Translations under genes and position numbers: made by a program | Shown here: positions 52,775 to 61,211 of the stretch, in pieces | How positions within the stretch are numbered: the first letter of the stretch is position 1 | Layout: each line of letters begins with the position of its first letter | Assembly: GCA_049323895.1 (NCBI GenBank) | Contig: JBMOKT010000016.1 | Span: forward strand, 22,695 to 86,694 | DNA length: 64,000 nucleotides | Direction: 5' to 3' | From: JBMOKT01 sp049323895 | GTDB taxonomy: Bacteria; Bacillota; Peptococcia; Peptococcales; BICA1-8 | Notes under the pieces: generated by a model | The model's input: only the letters and a program-made list of their open reading frames with translations | Databases searched by the model: none | What the model was told of the DNA's origin: nothing

Positions 52775-55363
52775 ATGCAAAAAGAATTATTTTTAGAGGG
52801 ACTTGGTTGTGCTAATTGTGCACAAAAAATGGAGGATAAGGTCAAAAGATTAGAAGGGGTAAAATCAGTTACAGTTAATTTTGCAACAAGTACAATGAAT
52901 GTGGAATTTGAACCCAATAAAGATACTGACCAGTTATTGAGGGAAATTAGAAATATTGTTATTAGTATAGAATCTCACGTAATAGTAACTGAAAAGAAAA
53001 GAAGTAAAAACCAAACTAAATCTCTTTTACTATTAGGTTTAGATTGTGCCCACTGTGCTGGGAAAATAGAAACCAAGCTTAAAGGCTTAAAAAGTATAAA
53101 AAATGTTTCGGTCGATTATGTAAATAGAAAACTAAAGTTTGATATAGAAGATAAAACAAAATACCCTGAAGTTTTAGATGAAATCAAGGGAATTATCAAA
53201 GAAATAGAACCAGATGTTGAAATACAAGAAGAGGTAAAGAAAAAGAATAAAAATAAAGTGGAAATTATTATGAAAGGTCTGCATTGTGCAAGCTGTGCTG
53301 CCAAAATTGAGGATAATGTTAAGAAGCTAGATGGATTAAAAGAAGCAAATGTAGACTTTGTAAATAATAAGCTTACTTTATATGTTAGAGAATTAGATAA
53401 AATTGATGCTTTAACAGAAGAGGCTGTAAAAATCATCAAAAAGTTTGAACCACATTTAGAATTAGAAATTATCAAAAATAATATTAAGCCTGAGATAAAA
53501 CAGTCAGAAGAAATTAAGGATAAAACCGAATTAATAAAATTAGGAATTGGTGCTGCATTATTTGCCATAGCATTAATATTTAACTTTTCTTTTAATGTTG
53601 AATTAGGATTATTTTTAGTCAGTTATGTTCTGGTAGGTGGCGAAGTATTAACAAGAGCACTTAAAAATATTTTTCGAGGCCAATTTTTCGATGAAAATTT
53701 CTTAATGACTATTGCTACTGTAGGAGCTTTCTTAATCGGTGAGTTTCCGGAAGCTGTAGCTGTTATGCTTTTTTATCAAATAGGGGAGACCTTTCAAGAT
53801 ATTGCGGTTAATAGATCCCGGAAATCAATTAAAGCTTTAATGGACATTAGACCTGATTATGCCAATATACTTGTTGATGGTAAAGAAGAGCAGGTGGACC
53901 CGGATGAATTATCTGTAGGTGAGATTATTATAGTCAAGCCAGGCGAGAAAGTGCCTTTAGATGGCAAGGTAATTGAAGGGACAACTATGGTAGATACATC
54001 TGCCCTTACGGGGGAATCGGTACCTCGTAAAATAGAAGTTGGCGAAGAAATATTAAGTGGATCCATCAATAAAACTGGTCTGGTTAAAGTAGAAGTAATA
54101 AAAGAATTTGGAGATTCCACAGTAAGTAAAATTATCGACCTTGTGCAAAATGCAAGTAGTCGCAAAGCACCAACAGAAAGCTTTATCACTAAATTTGCTA
54201 GATACTATACACCCGCAGTAGTTATTTCAGCAACAGCTTTAGCTTTTATACCACCGTTAGTTATCGAAGGAGCAACTTTCTCTGAATGGATTTATAGAGC
54301 ATTAGTATTTCTAGTTATCTCTTGCCCTTGTGCTTTGGTTGTATCCATTCCACTAGGCTTCTTTGGTGGTATAGGTGGAGCATCTACAAATGGGGTACTG
54401 ATTAAAGGTGGTAACTACCTTGAGGCCTTGAATTATGTAAAAACAGTTGTATTTGATAAAACTGGAACATTAACTAAGGGCGTATTTAAGGTTACAGACA
54501 TTAGAGTATCAAATAACTTTACTAAAGAGCAGTTACTAGAAAACGCAGCCCTTGCAGAAGTTCACTCTAATCATCCTATCGCCAAATCTATTTTAGAAGC
54601 TTTTGGCAAAGAAATAAGTTCTGATTTAATTGAGTCGTATGAAGAAATTGCCGGACATGGAGTAAAAGTAAAGACTCAAGGTAAAGAAATTTTAGCAGGT
54701 AATTTAAAACTAATAGAAGCAGAAAAAATTGAATACCAACCTAATACTCAGGTTGGGACGGTTGTCCATGTTGCCATTGATAGAGTTTATGCAGGAAGTA
54801 TCTTAATTGCAGATGAAATTAAAAAGGATGCTAAAGAGGCTATTGCAAACCTGCGTAAAACAGGTGTTAAGAATATAGTTATGCTTACAGGCGATAATAA
54901 AAAAGTCGGTGAATATGTTGCAAATGAATTAAAACTTGATAAAGTTTATACAGAGCTACTACCAGATAATAAGGTGGAAAAAGTTGAAGAGCTATTAAAA
55001 GAAAAGAAAAAAGATGAAAAGTTAGTATTCGTTGGTGACGGAATAAATGATGCTCCTGTTCTTGCAAGGGCGGATATAGGAGTGGCAATGGGTGGACTTG
55101 GTTCAGATGCAGCTATTGAAGCAGCAGATGTAGTTCTAATGACAGACGAGCCAAGCAAGCTAGTAAGTGCCATTAAGATTGCTAAAAGAACTAAAGCTAT
55201 TGTATGGCAAAATATTATTTTTGCTTTGGGTGTTAAAGGATTCTTCCTTCTATTAGGGGCCATAGGTATAGCTACTATGTGGGAGGCCGTATTTGCAGAT
55301 GTAGGTGTAGCAGTAATTGCTATTCTCAATGCTATGCGTGTGATGAAGGTTAAAAATATTTAA
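52775..55363 (+). CDS. Cd/Zn/Pb-type P1B ATPase with three N-terminal HMA domains, copy 2
   Basis: About 862 residues and very similar throughout to the ATPase at 22534. Three HMA domains carry GLGCANC, GLDCAHC and GLHCASC; the core has SCPCALV, DKTGTLTKG, SNHPIAK and GDGINDAPVL. In the second HMA domain the residue between the cysteines is His instead of Asn, a small difference that might tune metal binding. ATG 52775 matches the start of copy 1; a start at 52766 is also in frame. The repressor at 52231 and the operator at 52731 indicate induction by Cd, Zn or Pb. Both copies look intact. Confidence 0.85.
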   Translation: MQKELFLEGLGCANCAQKMEDKVKRLEGVKSVTVNFATSTMNVEFEPNKDTDQLLREIRNIVISIESHVIVTEKKRSKNQTKSLLLLGLDCAHCAGKIETKLKGLKSIKNVSVDYVNRKLKFDIEDKTKYPEVLDEIKGIIKEIEPDVEIQEEVKKKNKNKVEIIMKGLHCASCAAKIEDNVKKLDGLKEANVDFVNNKLTLYVRELDKIDALTEEAVKIIKKFEPHLELEIIKNNIKPEIKQSEEIKDKTELIKLGIGAALFAIALIFNFSFNVELGLFLVSYVLVGGEVLTRALKNIFRGQFFDENFLMTIATVGAFLIGEFPEAVAVMLFYQIGETFQDIAVNRSRKSIKALMDIRPDYANILVDGKEEQVDPDELSVGEIIIVKPGEKVPLDGKVIEGTTMVDTSALTGESVPRKIEVGEEILSGSINKTGLVKVEVIKEFGDSTVSKIIDLVQNASSRKAPTESFITKFARYYTPAVVISATALAFIPPLVIEGATFSEWIYRALVFLVISCPCALVVSIPLGFFGGIGGASTNGVLIKGGNYLEALNYVKTVVFDKTGTLTKGVFKVTDIRVSNNFTKEQLLENAALAEVHSNHPIAKSILEAFGKEISSDLIESYEEIAGHGVKVKTQGKEILAGNLKLIEAEKIEYQPNTQVGTVVHVAIDRVYAGSILIADEIKKDAKEAIANLRKTGVKNIVMLTGDNKKVGEYVANELKLDKVYTELLPDNKVEKVEELLKEKKKDEKLVFVGDGINDAPVLARADIGVAMGGLGSDAAIEAADVVLMTDEPSKLVSAIKIAKRTKAIVWQNIIFALGVKGFFLLLGAIGIATMWEAVFADVGVAVIAILNAMRVMKVKNI

Positions 55364-55433
55364 TTTCCAGATTATTAAGGAGACAAAACCCTTATAGAAT
55401 TATTAGATTTTAGATTAAAAGTTGATAATATTT

Positions 55434-55505
55434 AAAACATTACAATATATGTTGTAATGTTTTATTTTTTGGGTAAATAGATTGAAATCCAGTGAACAAA
55501 ATTGA
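55434..55505 (+). pseudogene. Remnant of a CadC-type gene and its operator palindrome
   Basis: A 30-bp palindrome with one mismatch (55434-55463) matches the centre of the 46-bp palindrome at 25196. After it, GGG at 55471 and a TTG at 55482 keep the arrangement of the repressor gene at 25255, but only seven codons (TTG AAA TCC AGT GAA CAA AAT) are readable before a stop at 55505. The rest of the repressor gene is gone. This shows the duplicated segment once included the downstream repressor. Confidence 0.65.
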
Positions 55506-55639
55506 TAATTATAGTTTACATGAAATGTTACGCAACAAGGAAATTAATAACAGTAAGTGATTGAGGAAACCGTGTTATATAATTATTATTAAATATATTT
55601 AGTTCAAAAGTCATGGAGGAGAACAATATGAGCTTAACA

Positions 55640-55647
55640 GAAAAATT
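55640..55647. repeat. Left target-site duplication of the IS256-family element
   Basis: GAAAAATT at 55640-55647 abuts the left inverted repeat; the same eight bases occur at 57154-57161 right after the right inverted repeat. Eight-base duplications are normal for this family. Confidence 0.85.
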
Positions 55648-55706
55648 GAGAACGTCTAAGGTTTTGTGTAAATGGAAATAACTACCATTAAAGGAGTTGA
55701 CCATTT

Positions 55707-56923
55707 ATGCAAAACCTTAAATTTGAATTAGCCAGAGAATTGGCGAAAGAATGCAAGACTGTTGAAGATGTCCATGATTTATTGAAAGAACTTTTTAAAG
55801 GCACTTTGGAAGAAATCTTAGAGGCTGAAATGGAAGAACACTTGGGTTATGAAAAACACAATGTGGCCGGTAACAACTCGGGAAACAGTAGAAATGGCTA
55901 TAGCAAGAAAACAATTAAAACCAAAATGGGTGAGACTGACCTTGCCATCCCTAGGGACCGCAATGGGCAATTTGATCCCAAGATAATTCGCAAATATGAG
56001 ACGACTGCTAATGAACTAGAAGAACAAATAGTAGCCATGTATGCAAAAGGAATGTCAACTCGGGATATTGAAAGCCATTTAAAAGATATCTATGGTATTG
56101 AGGTATCTGCATCTCTAGTCAGCAAAGTAACAGATAAGATATTCCCTTTAGTTGCAGACTGGCAATCTAGACCATTAGAAAAGGTGTATCCCATCATCTA
56201 TCTAGACGCTATCCACTTCAAAGTCCGTAAAGAAAATAAAATAATAAATAAAGCAGCCTACACAGTATTAGGAATAAATATGTCTGGCATAAAAGAAATA
56301 TTGGGTATTTGGATAGGAGAAAATGAAAGTGCTAGTTTTTGGCTAGGAGTATGTAATGACCTAAAAAATCGTGGCGTGCAAGATATCTTGATTGCCTGCA
56401 AAGATGGGCTTTCCGGCTTCTCAAATGCAATACAGAGTGCATTTCCTCAGACCAATATCCAACTGTGTGTAATCCATCAAATTCGCAACTCAATGAAGTA
56501 TGTCTCATACAAAGACTTAAAAAGGTAATGAAAGACCTAAAGCAAGTTTATCAGGCGTTGACCCTAGAAGAAGCAGAATTAGCCTTTGAAGGTTTTAAGG
56601 AAGAATGGGGTAAAAAATACCCAATAATAATTAAGACATGGGAAGAAAACTGGTTAGAGTTAACTACATATTTCAACTATACGGATGATATCCGTAGGTT
56701 AATCTATACAACCAACATTGTAGAAGGATATCATAGACAACTGAGAAAAGTGACTAAAACTAAAAATGCATTCCCCTCTGACGAAGCCTTAAGGAAAATT
56801 ATTTATTTAGTTACTATGGAAGCAAGTAAGAAATGGGATAAACCAGTAAAGAATTGGCACAGCTGTATATCTCAGCTTGTATTATACTTTGAAGAAAGAA
56901 TGCCAATGGAGCTAGTAATATAG
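55707..56923 (+). pseudogene. IS256-family (mutator-type) transposase, frameshifted
   Basis: The first frame (55707-56528, 273 residues) contains the mutator-type N-terminal region and two DDE aspartates (IYLDAIHFK near residue 168 and IACKDGLSGF), ending SYKDLKR at a TAA. The second frame (to 56923) continues KVMKDLKQVYQ with the C-terminal part, including the acidic region near EEAELAFEGF that should supply the third acidic residue. The break is in an A5 run at 56519-56523 where six A residues would restore the frame. It could be a sequence error, a slippery site, or inactivation. Ribosome site AAAGGAG. Confidence 0.85.
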
Positions 56924-56925
56924 GC

Positions 56926-57084
56926 GGGGGCTCTGCCCCCGAACCCCCGGAGTTTATCGCTCATGTTTCCCAGAGATAATGGGTAAAATAAAAAGATAAT
57001 GAGCGAATTACCACCCATTATCTCCGGCAAAACCTCACTAGATGCTCAGGTTGCTCTCCAGCATGGCCTTATCCTTCTAGTGAG
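56926..57084 (+). other. Structured non-coding tail of the IS element
   Basis: Behind the transposase stop: a GC stem (GGGGGC, TCT, GCCCCC; 56926-56940); an interleaved pair where TCGCTCAT (56957-56964) matches ATGAGCGA (56999-57006) and GAGATAATGGGT (56973-56984) matches ACCCATTATCTC (57013-57024); and an outer pair CTCACTAGA (57034-57042) with TCTAGTGAG (57076-57084). The A-B-A'-B' order would form a pseudoknot in RNA. No protein is coded. Its role in the element is unknown. Confidence 0.65.
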
Positions 57085-57153
57085 TAAAGCTATCTTTTAG
57101 TATTACCAATTTAATAATAAAAAATCCATTTACACAAAATTATTTACATTCCC

Positions 57154-57161
57154 GAAAAATT
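57154..57161. repeat. Right target-site duplication of the IS256-family element
   Basis: GAAAAATT, identical to 55640-55647, directly after the right inverted repeat and in frame with the remainder of the ACR3-like gene. Confidence 0.85.
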
Positions 57162-58260
57162 ACACACATTATTTATTTTATTTGCTGTTATTTTAGGATT
57201 ATTATTAGGTCAAATTGACTTTGTAGAAGCTAATGCCGAAAACCTCATTGTACCATTTTTGTTTTTAATGCTGTTTGGATTATTTTTAGCCATTCCTATC
57301 AAGGATCTAAAGAAAGCTTTTGTTAATGTTAAGTTTGCCGGGACAAGTTTAATTATTAATTTTATATGGACACCATTACTGGCATGGGGATTAGGTGCTA
57401 TCTTCCTTTCTGATCAGCCCTTCTTATGGATTGGCTTCATTATGTTAATGGTCACACCATGTACTGATTGGTATTTAGTCTTTACTGATATTGCTAAAGG
57501 AAACCTTCCGCTATCAACGGTAATATTACCAGTAAATCTTATTATGCAGGTCATATTACTACCAATATATTTAGTAATTTTTGCAGGAGTAATGCAAACA
57601 ATTAAAATATCTTTGCTGGCAGAAAGTATTTTTCTTATTATAGTTTTTCCTTTTTTATTAGCAAACGTCACAAGATTTGTTTTTAAATTAACCAATAAAC
57701 AGAGATTATTAGAAGAAAAGATATTACCTTTCTTTGGTATAGGTCAAATTTTCTTTCTATGTATAGCCATTTTGTTTATGTTTGCTTCTCAAGGAAGATA
57801 TTTAATTGAAAATATAAATGTAGTATTTATTTTACTGATTCCGATTCTTCTCTTCTTCATGATTAACTTTATACTAGGGCGTGTTGTAAGTCGAGCATTG
57901 AAATTTTCTTATGAAGATTCAGTTAGTTTAAATTTAACCACCTTAGCCAGAAACTCACCTTTATCTCTAGCAATAGCTGTAACAGCATTTCCAAATGAAC
58001 CTCTTATAGCTTTAGCCTTAGTTATTGGTCCGTTAATTGAACTACCTTTACTGGCATTAGTTTCTCAAATACTTTTAAAAATCCGTTCTTTAGTAATTTT
58101 GGAAGCAAACAAAGTGCCTTCGCGGAAATATATCTAATTACTAGCTGATTTAATTCCAAAAAAATTTCACAATTTATACACAAACTCTACATAGTTTTAT
58201 CAACATTATGAGGTATTTTAAATTAGCAGAATTTATTAAATTATGTAGAGGTGAAAATAA

Positions 58261-58449
58261 TTGAAGAAATTATTAACGATTGCTTTAACAGGGATAATGC
58301 TGCTTTCTTTTTCAGGATTTGCTTTTGCAGCAAATGCAGTTTCAGAAATGGCTACAACAAAGGGTGGGAAACATGTAGCTGAGTGTGCACAAAGTATGGA
58401 TAAGGGAGTTTCCAATTGCGCTAAAGCTCCTGAATGCGTAAAGATGTAA
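58261..58449 (+). CDS. Small secreted Cys-containing protein
   Basis: A 62-residue product: signal peptide (about 1-24, ending GFAFAA) and a mature part of about 38 residues with three cysteines (HVAECAQSM, SNCAKAPEC) and a Met at the end. TTG start with GAGGTG 8 bases upstream; a terminator follows 11 bases behind. I do not recognise it. The spaced Cys and Met could bind metal, in line with the neighbours, but this is inference. Confidence 0.6.
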   Translation: MKKLLTIALTGIMLLSFSGFAFAANAVSEMATTKGGKHVAECAQSMDKGVSNCAKAPECVKM

Positions 58450-58460
58450 TTGGTTTTTCT

Positions 58461-58482
58461 GGGCCTCAGGCCCTTTTTTTTA
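58461..58482 (+). terminator. Terminator after the small secreted protein
   Basis: GGGCCT and AGGCCC stem with one-base loop, followed by eight T residues. Confidence 0.8.
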
Positions 58483-58601
58483 TAATTTATAAGAATATTA
58501 ATTTGTTTAGATTATAAGTTTCGCCATAAATTTCAACAAAATCATCCTTATTCTTTTTTAGGAAGTTTTTGTTTTAATTCCATTTAGGAGGCTTCTGGTT
58601 A

Positions 58602-58835
58602 ATGGATATACAGGACTTTAAAGAAGAACTAAAGCTTAATATTCTTAAAGCAAAGTTATTATATACGGTCTATCTCCAAATATTTAATTTGAGTAACAAT
58701 GATTTAAGATATGAAATATTAGAGCAAATAAATTATCTACAAAAAATTATTTGTGAATTATCAGAGAATCTTAATAAACTAGGTGAAATTGAAAAAGAGC
58801 TACTACAAAAACTGAATAAACTAGCACTTCACTAA
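58602..58835 (+). CDS. Small helical protein, unknown
   Basis: A 77-residue, mostly helical, Leu/Lys/Glu-rich protein with coiled-coil character (YLQKIICELSENLNKL) and no signal or membrane segment. Ribosome site TAGGAGG precedes the ATG at a suitable distance. No family recognised. A terminator follows at 58896. Confidence 0.5.
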   Translation: MDIQDFKEELKLNILKAKLLYTVYLQIFNLSNNDLRYEILEQINYLQKIICELSENLNKLGEIEKELLQKLNKLALH

Positions 58836-58895
58836 ATTGCCCTTTACATCTGTTTTTTCTAACTTTTTCCTCTTAAGTCAGAACTAAATACTCTA

Positions 58896-58923
58896 AAGAG
58901 TCAGTTTTCTGGCTCTATTTTTA
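58896..58923 (+). terminator. Terminator after the small helical protein
   Basis: AGAGTCAG and CTGGCTCT pair (one wobble) around TTTT, followed by ATTTTTAT. Confidence 0.6.
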
Positions 58924-59068
58924 TAACGAATAGGAAAGTATAAAATTCCTTAGTGTTCCACTTTCCGTAAATGAGATTTTAGAAAACTTGGCTTACGCCA
59001 AGAATTTGACAGTGGCGAAAGCCTTAGTTGCTCTTATGCCACTTCAAACTTATACTTTCTTTAAGGCC
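58923..59068 (+). repeat. Dispersed repeat, fullest copy
   Basis: The left third (58923-58975) matches 50561-50613 directly, and the right two thirds (58982-59068) match the minus strand of 47702-47793. The ends GAAAGTATAA (58934) and TTATACTTTC (59049) are inverted repeats of each other, as in small non-autonomous elements. A long frame (58988-59182) crosses it but has no ribosome site and is not called. Confidence 0.55.
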
Positions 59069-59069
59069 A

Positions 59070-59114
59070 AAAAAGGCTTCCTAAAATCATTAAAGCTTCA
59101 ATCAAAGCCTTTTT
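59070..59114 (+). terminator. Terminator-like hairpin before pspA
   Basis: AAAAAAGGCTT and AAAGCCTTTTTT pair across about 22 bases. It lies 100 bases before the PspA gene and may isolate it from upstream transcription or be part of the neighbouring repeat. Confidence 0.5.
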
Positions 59115-59214
59115 TATTAAAAACACATAATGTACACAATCTCATCATTGTTTGTTCAAATTTCTCCGATAATATATGGTAAATTGTATTATTACGTAAG
59201 AAGGAGTGTTTAAG

Positions 59215-59919
59215 GTGAGGTTACTGAATAGGGTGAAAAATATCTTTAGTGCAAAGCTGGAGAGAAGGCTTGATTCCCTTGAAGACCCAAAAGAAATGCT
59301 GGATTACAGTATAATTCAAATGGAAAAGAGTTTAAACGAGATAACAAAGAATGCTTTAGAAATTGGGACTGCTAAAAAAAGACTGGAAATGCAAAGAGAT
59401 TATAATGTTGCAAACTCAAAAAAATATGCAGATTCAGCTAAAAAGGCTTTGGAACTTGGACAAGAGGACTTGGCAAAAGAAGCTTTATTAAAAAAGAAAA
59501 ACGAAGAAGAACAGGCCTTACGGCTAAAAACACAAATCGATTCCCTCAGTAGAAGCATGGATTCAATTGTTAAGAGTAAAAAGGAATTACAGTATAAGAT
59601 TGAACTCTATCGTGCTAAAAAAGAGGAATTAAAGGCTGTATATGATGCCTCCAAGGCACAAATTAAAGTTAAAGAGGTAATGACAACTCTTGGCTATGAT
59701 TCAAAAAATATTTATGAAATGGTTAATAGAGCTGAAAATAAAATCCAAAATACTAAAGCAAAAGTATATGCCCTAGAAGAGCTTAGTGATATTGGGATAA
59801 TAGATGAAATACAACTGGAAAACAAAAATGATAAATATATGTGCTTATCTGAACATGAAACACAGAAAGCTATAGAAGAAGAATTGGCTAAATTAAAGGA
59901 AGAAATAAAAAATAGTTAA
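59215..59919 (+). CDS. PspA/IM30-family membrane-stress protein
   Basis: A protein of about 234 residues made almost wholly of coiled-coil helices, with the PspA N-terminal amphipathic helix (LLNRVKNIFSAKLERRLDSL) that binds stressed membranes. GTG 59215 is chosen because AAGGAG lies 8 bases upstream; GTG 59206 overlaps that site. PspA forms rods on damaged membranes and limits proton leakage. No PspC or LiaRS genes are adjacent. A Spo0E-like gene follows after 43 bases. Confidence 0.85.
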   Translation: MRLLNRVKNIFSAKLERRLDSLEDPKEMLDYSIIQMEKSLNEITKNALEIGTAKKRLEMQRDYNVANSKKYADSAKKALELGQEDLAKEALLKKKNEEEQALRLKTQIDSLSRSMDSIVKSKKELQYKIELYRAKKEELKAVYDASKAQIKVKEVMTTLGYDSKNIYEMVNRAENKIQNTKAKVYALEELSDIGIIDEIQLENKNDKYMCLSEHETQKAIEEELAKLKEEIKNS

Positions 59920-59962
59920 GATATAAAAGGGCCTAGTACATAATTAGTGGATGGTGGATTAA

Positions 59963-60127
59963 ATGAGTTCTGTTTTAGAATATAAAATATATTTTTTAAG
60001 GCAAGAGCTTAATAATTTGTACGAGACCAAGGGGGATTTTCAAGATCAAGAGGTATTAAATAAGAGTATCGAATTGGATAAATTAATTATTGAGTATCTA
60101 AAAGATAACGAATTAGCACCTCCTTAA
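59963..60127 (+). CDS. Spo0E-like aspartyl phosphatase
   Basis: A 54-residue protein with the Spo0E layout: first helix YKIYFLRQELNNLYE, a turn, then VLNKSIELDKLIIEYL with the SxxLDxLI signature. Spo0E proteins remove phosphate from Spo0A and delay sporulation. The ATG at 59963 has GGATGGTGG upstream. This copy is intact, unlike the frameshifted one at 45140. It lies between pspA and a BlaI-type regulator gene on the same strand. Confidence 0.8.
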   Translation: MSSVLEYKIYFLRQELNNLYETKGDFQDQEVLNKSIELDKLIIEYLKDNELAPP

Positions 60128-60196
60128 TATATGAAGCGAAGGATTAGCCCTTCGCTTCTCTCGTGAATTCAATAAACTAAATTACTAAATAATGGG

Positions 60197-60580
60197 GTGA
60201 TTGTAATTTGTCATAAAAGCATATTTACCGATATTAAGCCTTCCCAAAAAGGCATATCCAAAGTGTTAGGAAAATTAGAGGCTGAAGTTATGGAAATAGT
60301 TTGGAGTGAAGGAAAAGCTTCAGTCAGAGATGTTTATGAAAAATTAGCAGTGAATAGGGATATTGCTTATACAACAGTGATGACAACGTTAGGAAGATTA
60401 ACATCCAAAGGAATTTTATCAAAAACTAGACAGGGAAATGCTTATATCTATTCCTCTTTAATTTGTAAAGATGAATTTGTTCGAAATATGATTAGCAGCA
60501 TTCTTGATGGTTTAATTCAGGATTATAAAAGTGAAGTATTAGAATATATGACCGTAAAAAACATCATGAACTCGGATTAA
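60197..60580 (+). CDS. BlaI/MecI/CopY-family transcriptional repressor
   Basis: A winged-helix repressor of up to 127 residues. The core GKLEAEVMEIVWSEGKASV, TTVMTTLGRLTSKGIL and the C-terminal dimerisation helices follow the BlaI/CopY pattern. CopY-type members bind copper through a C-terminal CxCxxxxCxC motif, which is absent here, so a BlaI-like or protease-controlled mode is possible. The start is uncertain (GTG 60197 or TTG 60208). It precedes the DUF2933-like and copA genes on the same strand and may control them. Confidence 0.75.
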   Translation: MIVICHKSIFTDIKPSQKGISKVLGKLEAEVMEIVWSEGKASVRDVYEKLAVNRDIAYTTVMTTLGRLTSKGILSKTRQGNAYIYSSLICKDEFVRNMISSILDGLIQDYKSEVLEYMTVKNIMNSD

Positions 60581-60698
60581 TTCAACTAAAATACGCAAAA
60601 ATATCATAAATTTATCACATTTTAATAATACATTAGACACTATTATACGGTATTATCCATTATAACAGTTAACAAAGTATATTTTAGGAGGAGTTAGG

Positions 60699-60968
60699 TT
60701 GAGCCAAAACAAGAAACATGGTGCATTTCATGGATTACTAATGTTAATATGCTGTTTAGCTCCAATTTTAGTTTTAGTATTGTTTGCTCCACAGTTAAAA
60801 AATCTTTCTGCTGGAGGAACTAATCTTTCCTGGCTTATTCTTCTTTTATGTCCAATAATGCATATAGGGATGATGTTCTTTATGAAAGATAAGGGTGGTA
60901 GCTGCCATGGACATGGCTCCGAGTCTAAAAAAGTAAAAGAATCAAATACCCTGCAAAATGAGCAGTAA
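60699..60968 (+). CDS. DUF2933-type small membrane protein
   Basis: An 89-residue protein with two hydrophobic segments (about 11-30 and 41-60), a GGSCHGHGSE tail with Cys and His, and a His-containing N-terminus. Small proteins of this type often lie beside copper ATPase genes. The Cys-His-Gly-His motif could bind metal on the cytoplasmic side, which is inference. TTG start with TAGGAGGAG upstream. A terminator separates it from copA. Confidence 0.65.
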   Translation: MSQNKKHGAFHGLLMLICCLAPILVLVLFAPQLKNLSAGGTNLSWLILLLCPIMHIGMMFFMKDKGGSCHGHGSESKKVKESNTLQNEQ

Positions 60969-61003
60969 AATAAACTGGTTTAAGCCATTTTAACCCCCTT
61001 ACG

Positions 61004-61036
61004 ATACCGTTGCTAGCCACAGCGGTATTTTTTTTA
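61004..61036 (+). terminator. Terminator after the DUF2933-type gene
   Basis: ATACCG and CGGTAT pair across a 13-base loop, followed by a T-rich run. The stem is short. Confidence 0.6.
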
Positions 61037-61211
61037 CCAAAAAGTTCAAAGATTAGACACAGATGGTTCATACTTCATTCAAATTTATTGTTTACTATAT
61101 TGAAAAAGGGTTGGAAGGTGATATGATTTGAAGTTTATCGGGAAAGTATAAATATAATGTAATTTATGTATGTATGTTGCATCTGTCAATGGAATGGAAA
61201 GGATGATCTGA

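Larger units (their letters stand above)
55648..57153 (+). mobile_element. IS256-family insertion sequence, 1506 bp
   Basis: Imperfect terminal inverted repeats of 29 bases (55648-55676 and 57125-57153) share the inner 15 bases TTTTGTGTAAATGGA exactly. The element is flanked by 8-bp direct repeats GAAAAATT. It carries one mutator-type transposase gene with a frameshift and a 200-base structured segment behind it. It inserted at codon 7 of the second ACR3-like gene. The length fits the family. The intact flanking duplication argues for a fairly recent, simple insertion. Confidence 0.88.
55628..58137 (+). pseudogene. ACR3-like transporter copy 2, split by an IS256-family insertion
   Basis: ATG 55628 with AGGAGG upstream begins MSLTEKL; after the insertion the frame resumes at the repeated 8 bases (57154-57161) and reads LHTLFILFAVILGLLLGQ and on to a stop at 58137. 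Joined, the product is about 330 residues and parallels the intact copy at 11376 (MRILEKLHTLF). The ACR3-type motif VTPCTDWYLVF is present. In the current form only a 5'-truncated product from TTG 57259 could be made, lacking about 46 residues including the first membrane helix. So the gene is probably inactive. Confidence 0.85.

Noticed and set aside
55653..57147. IS ends placed at the exact 15-bp inverted repeat (55662/57139) with no target duplication
   Set aside because: Extending the imperfect repeat outward to 55648 and 57153 gives full-length ends and an exact 8-bp duplication, which also restores the host gene frame.
58988..59182. 64-codon frame before pspA
   Set aside because: It lies in the dispersed repeat and terminator-like hairpin, with no ribosome site and no recognisable protein.
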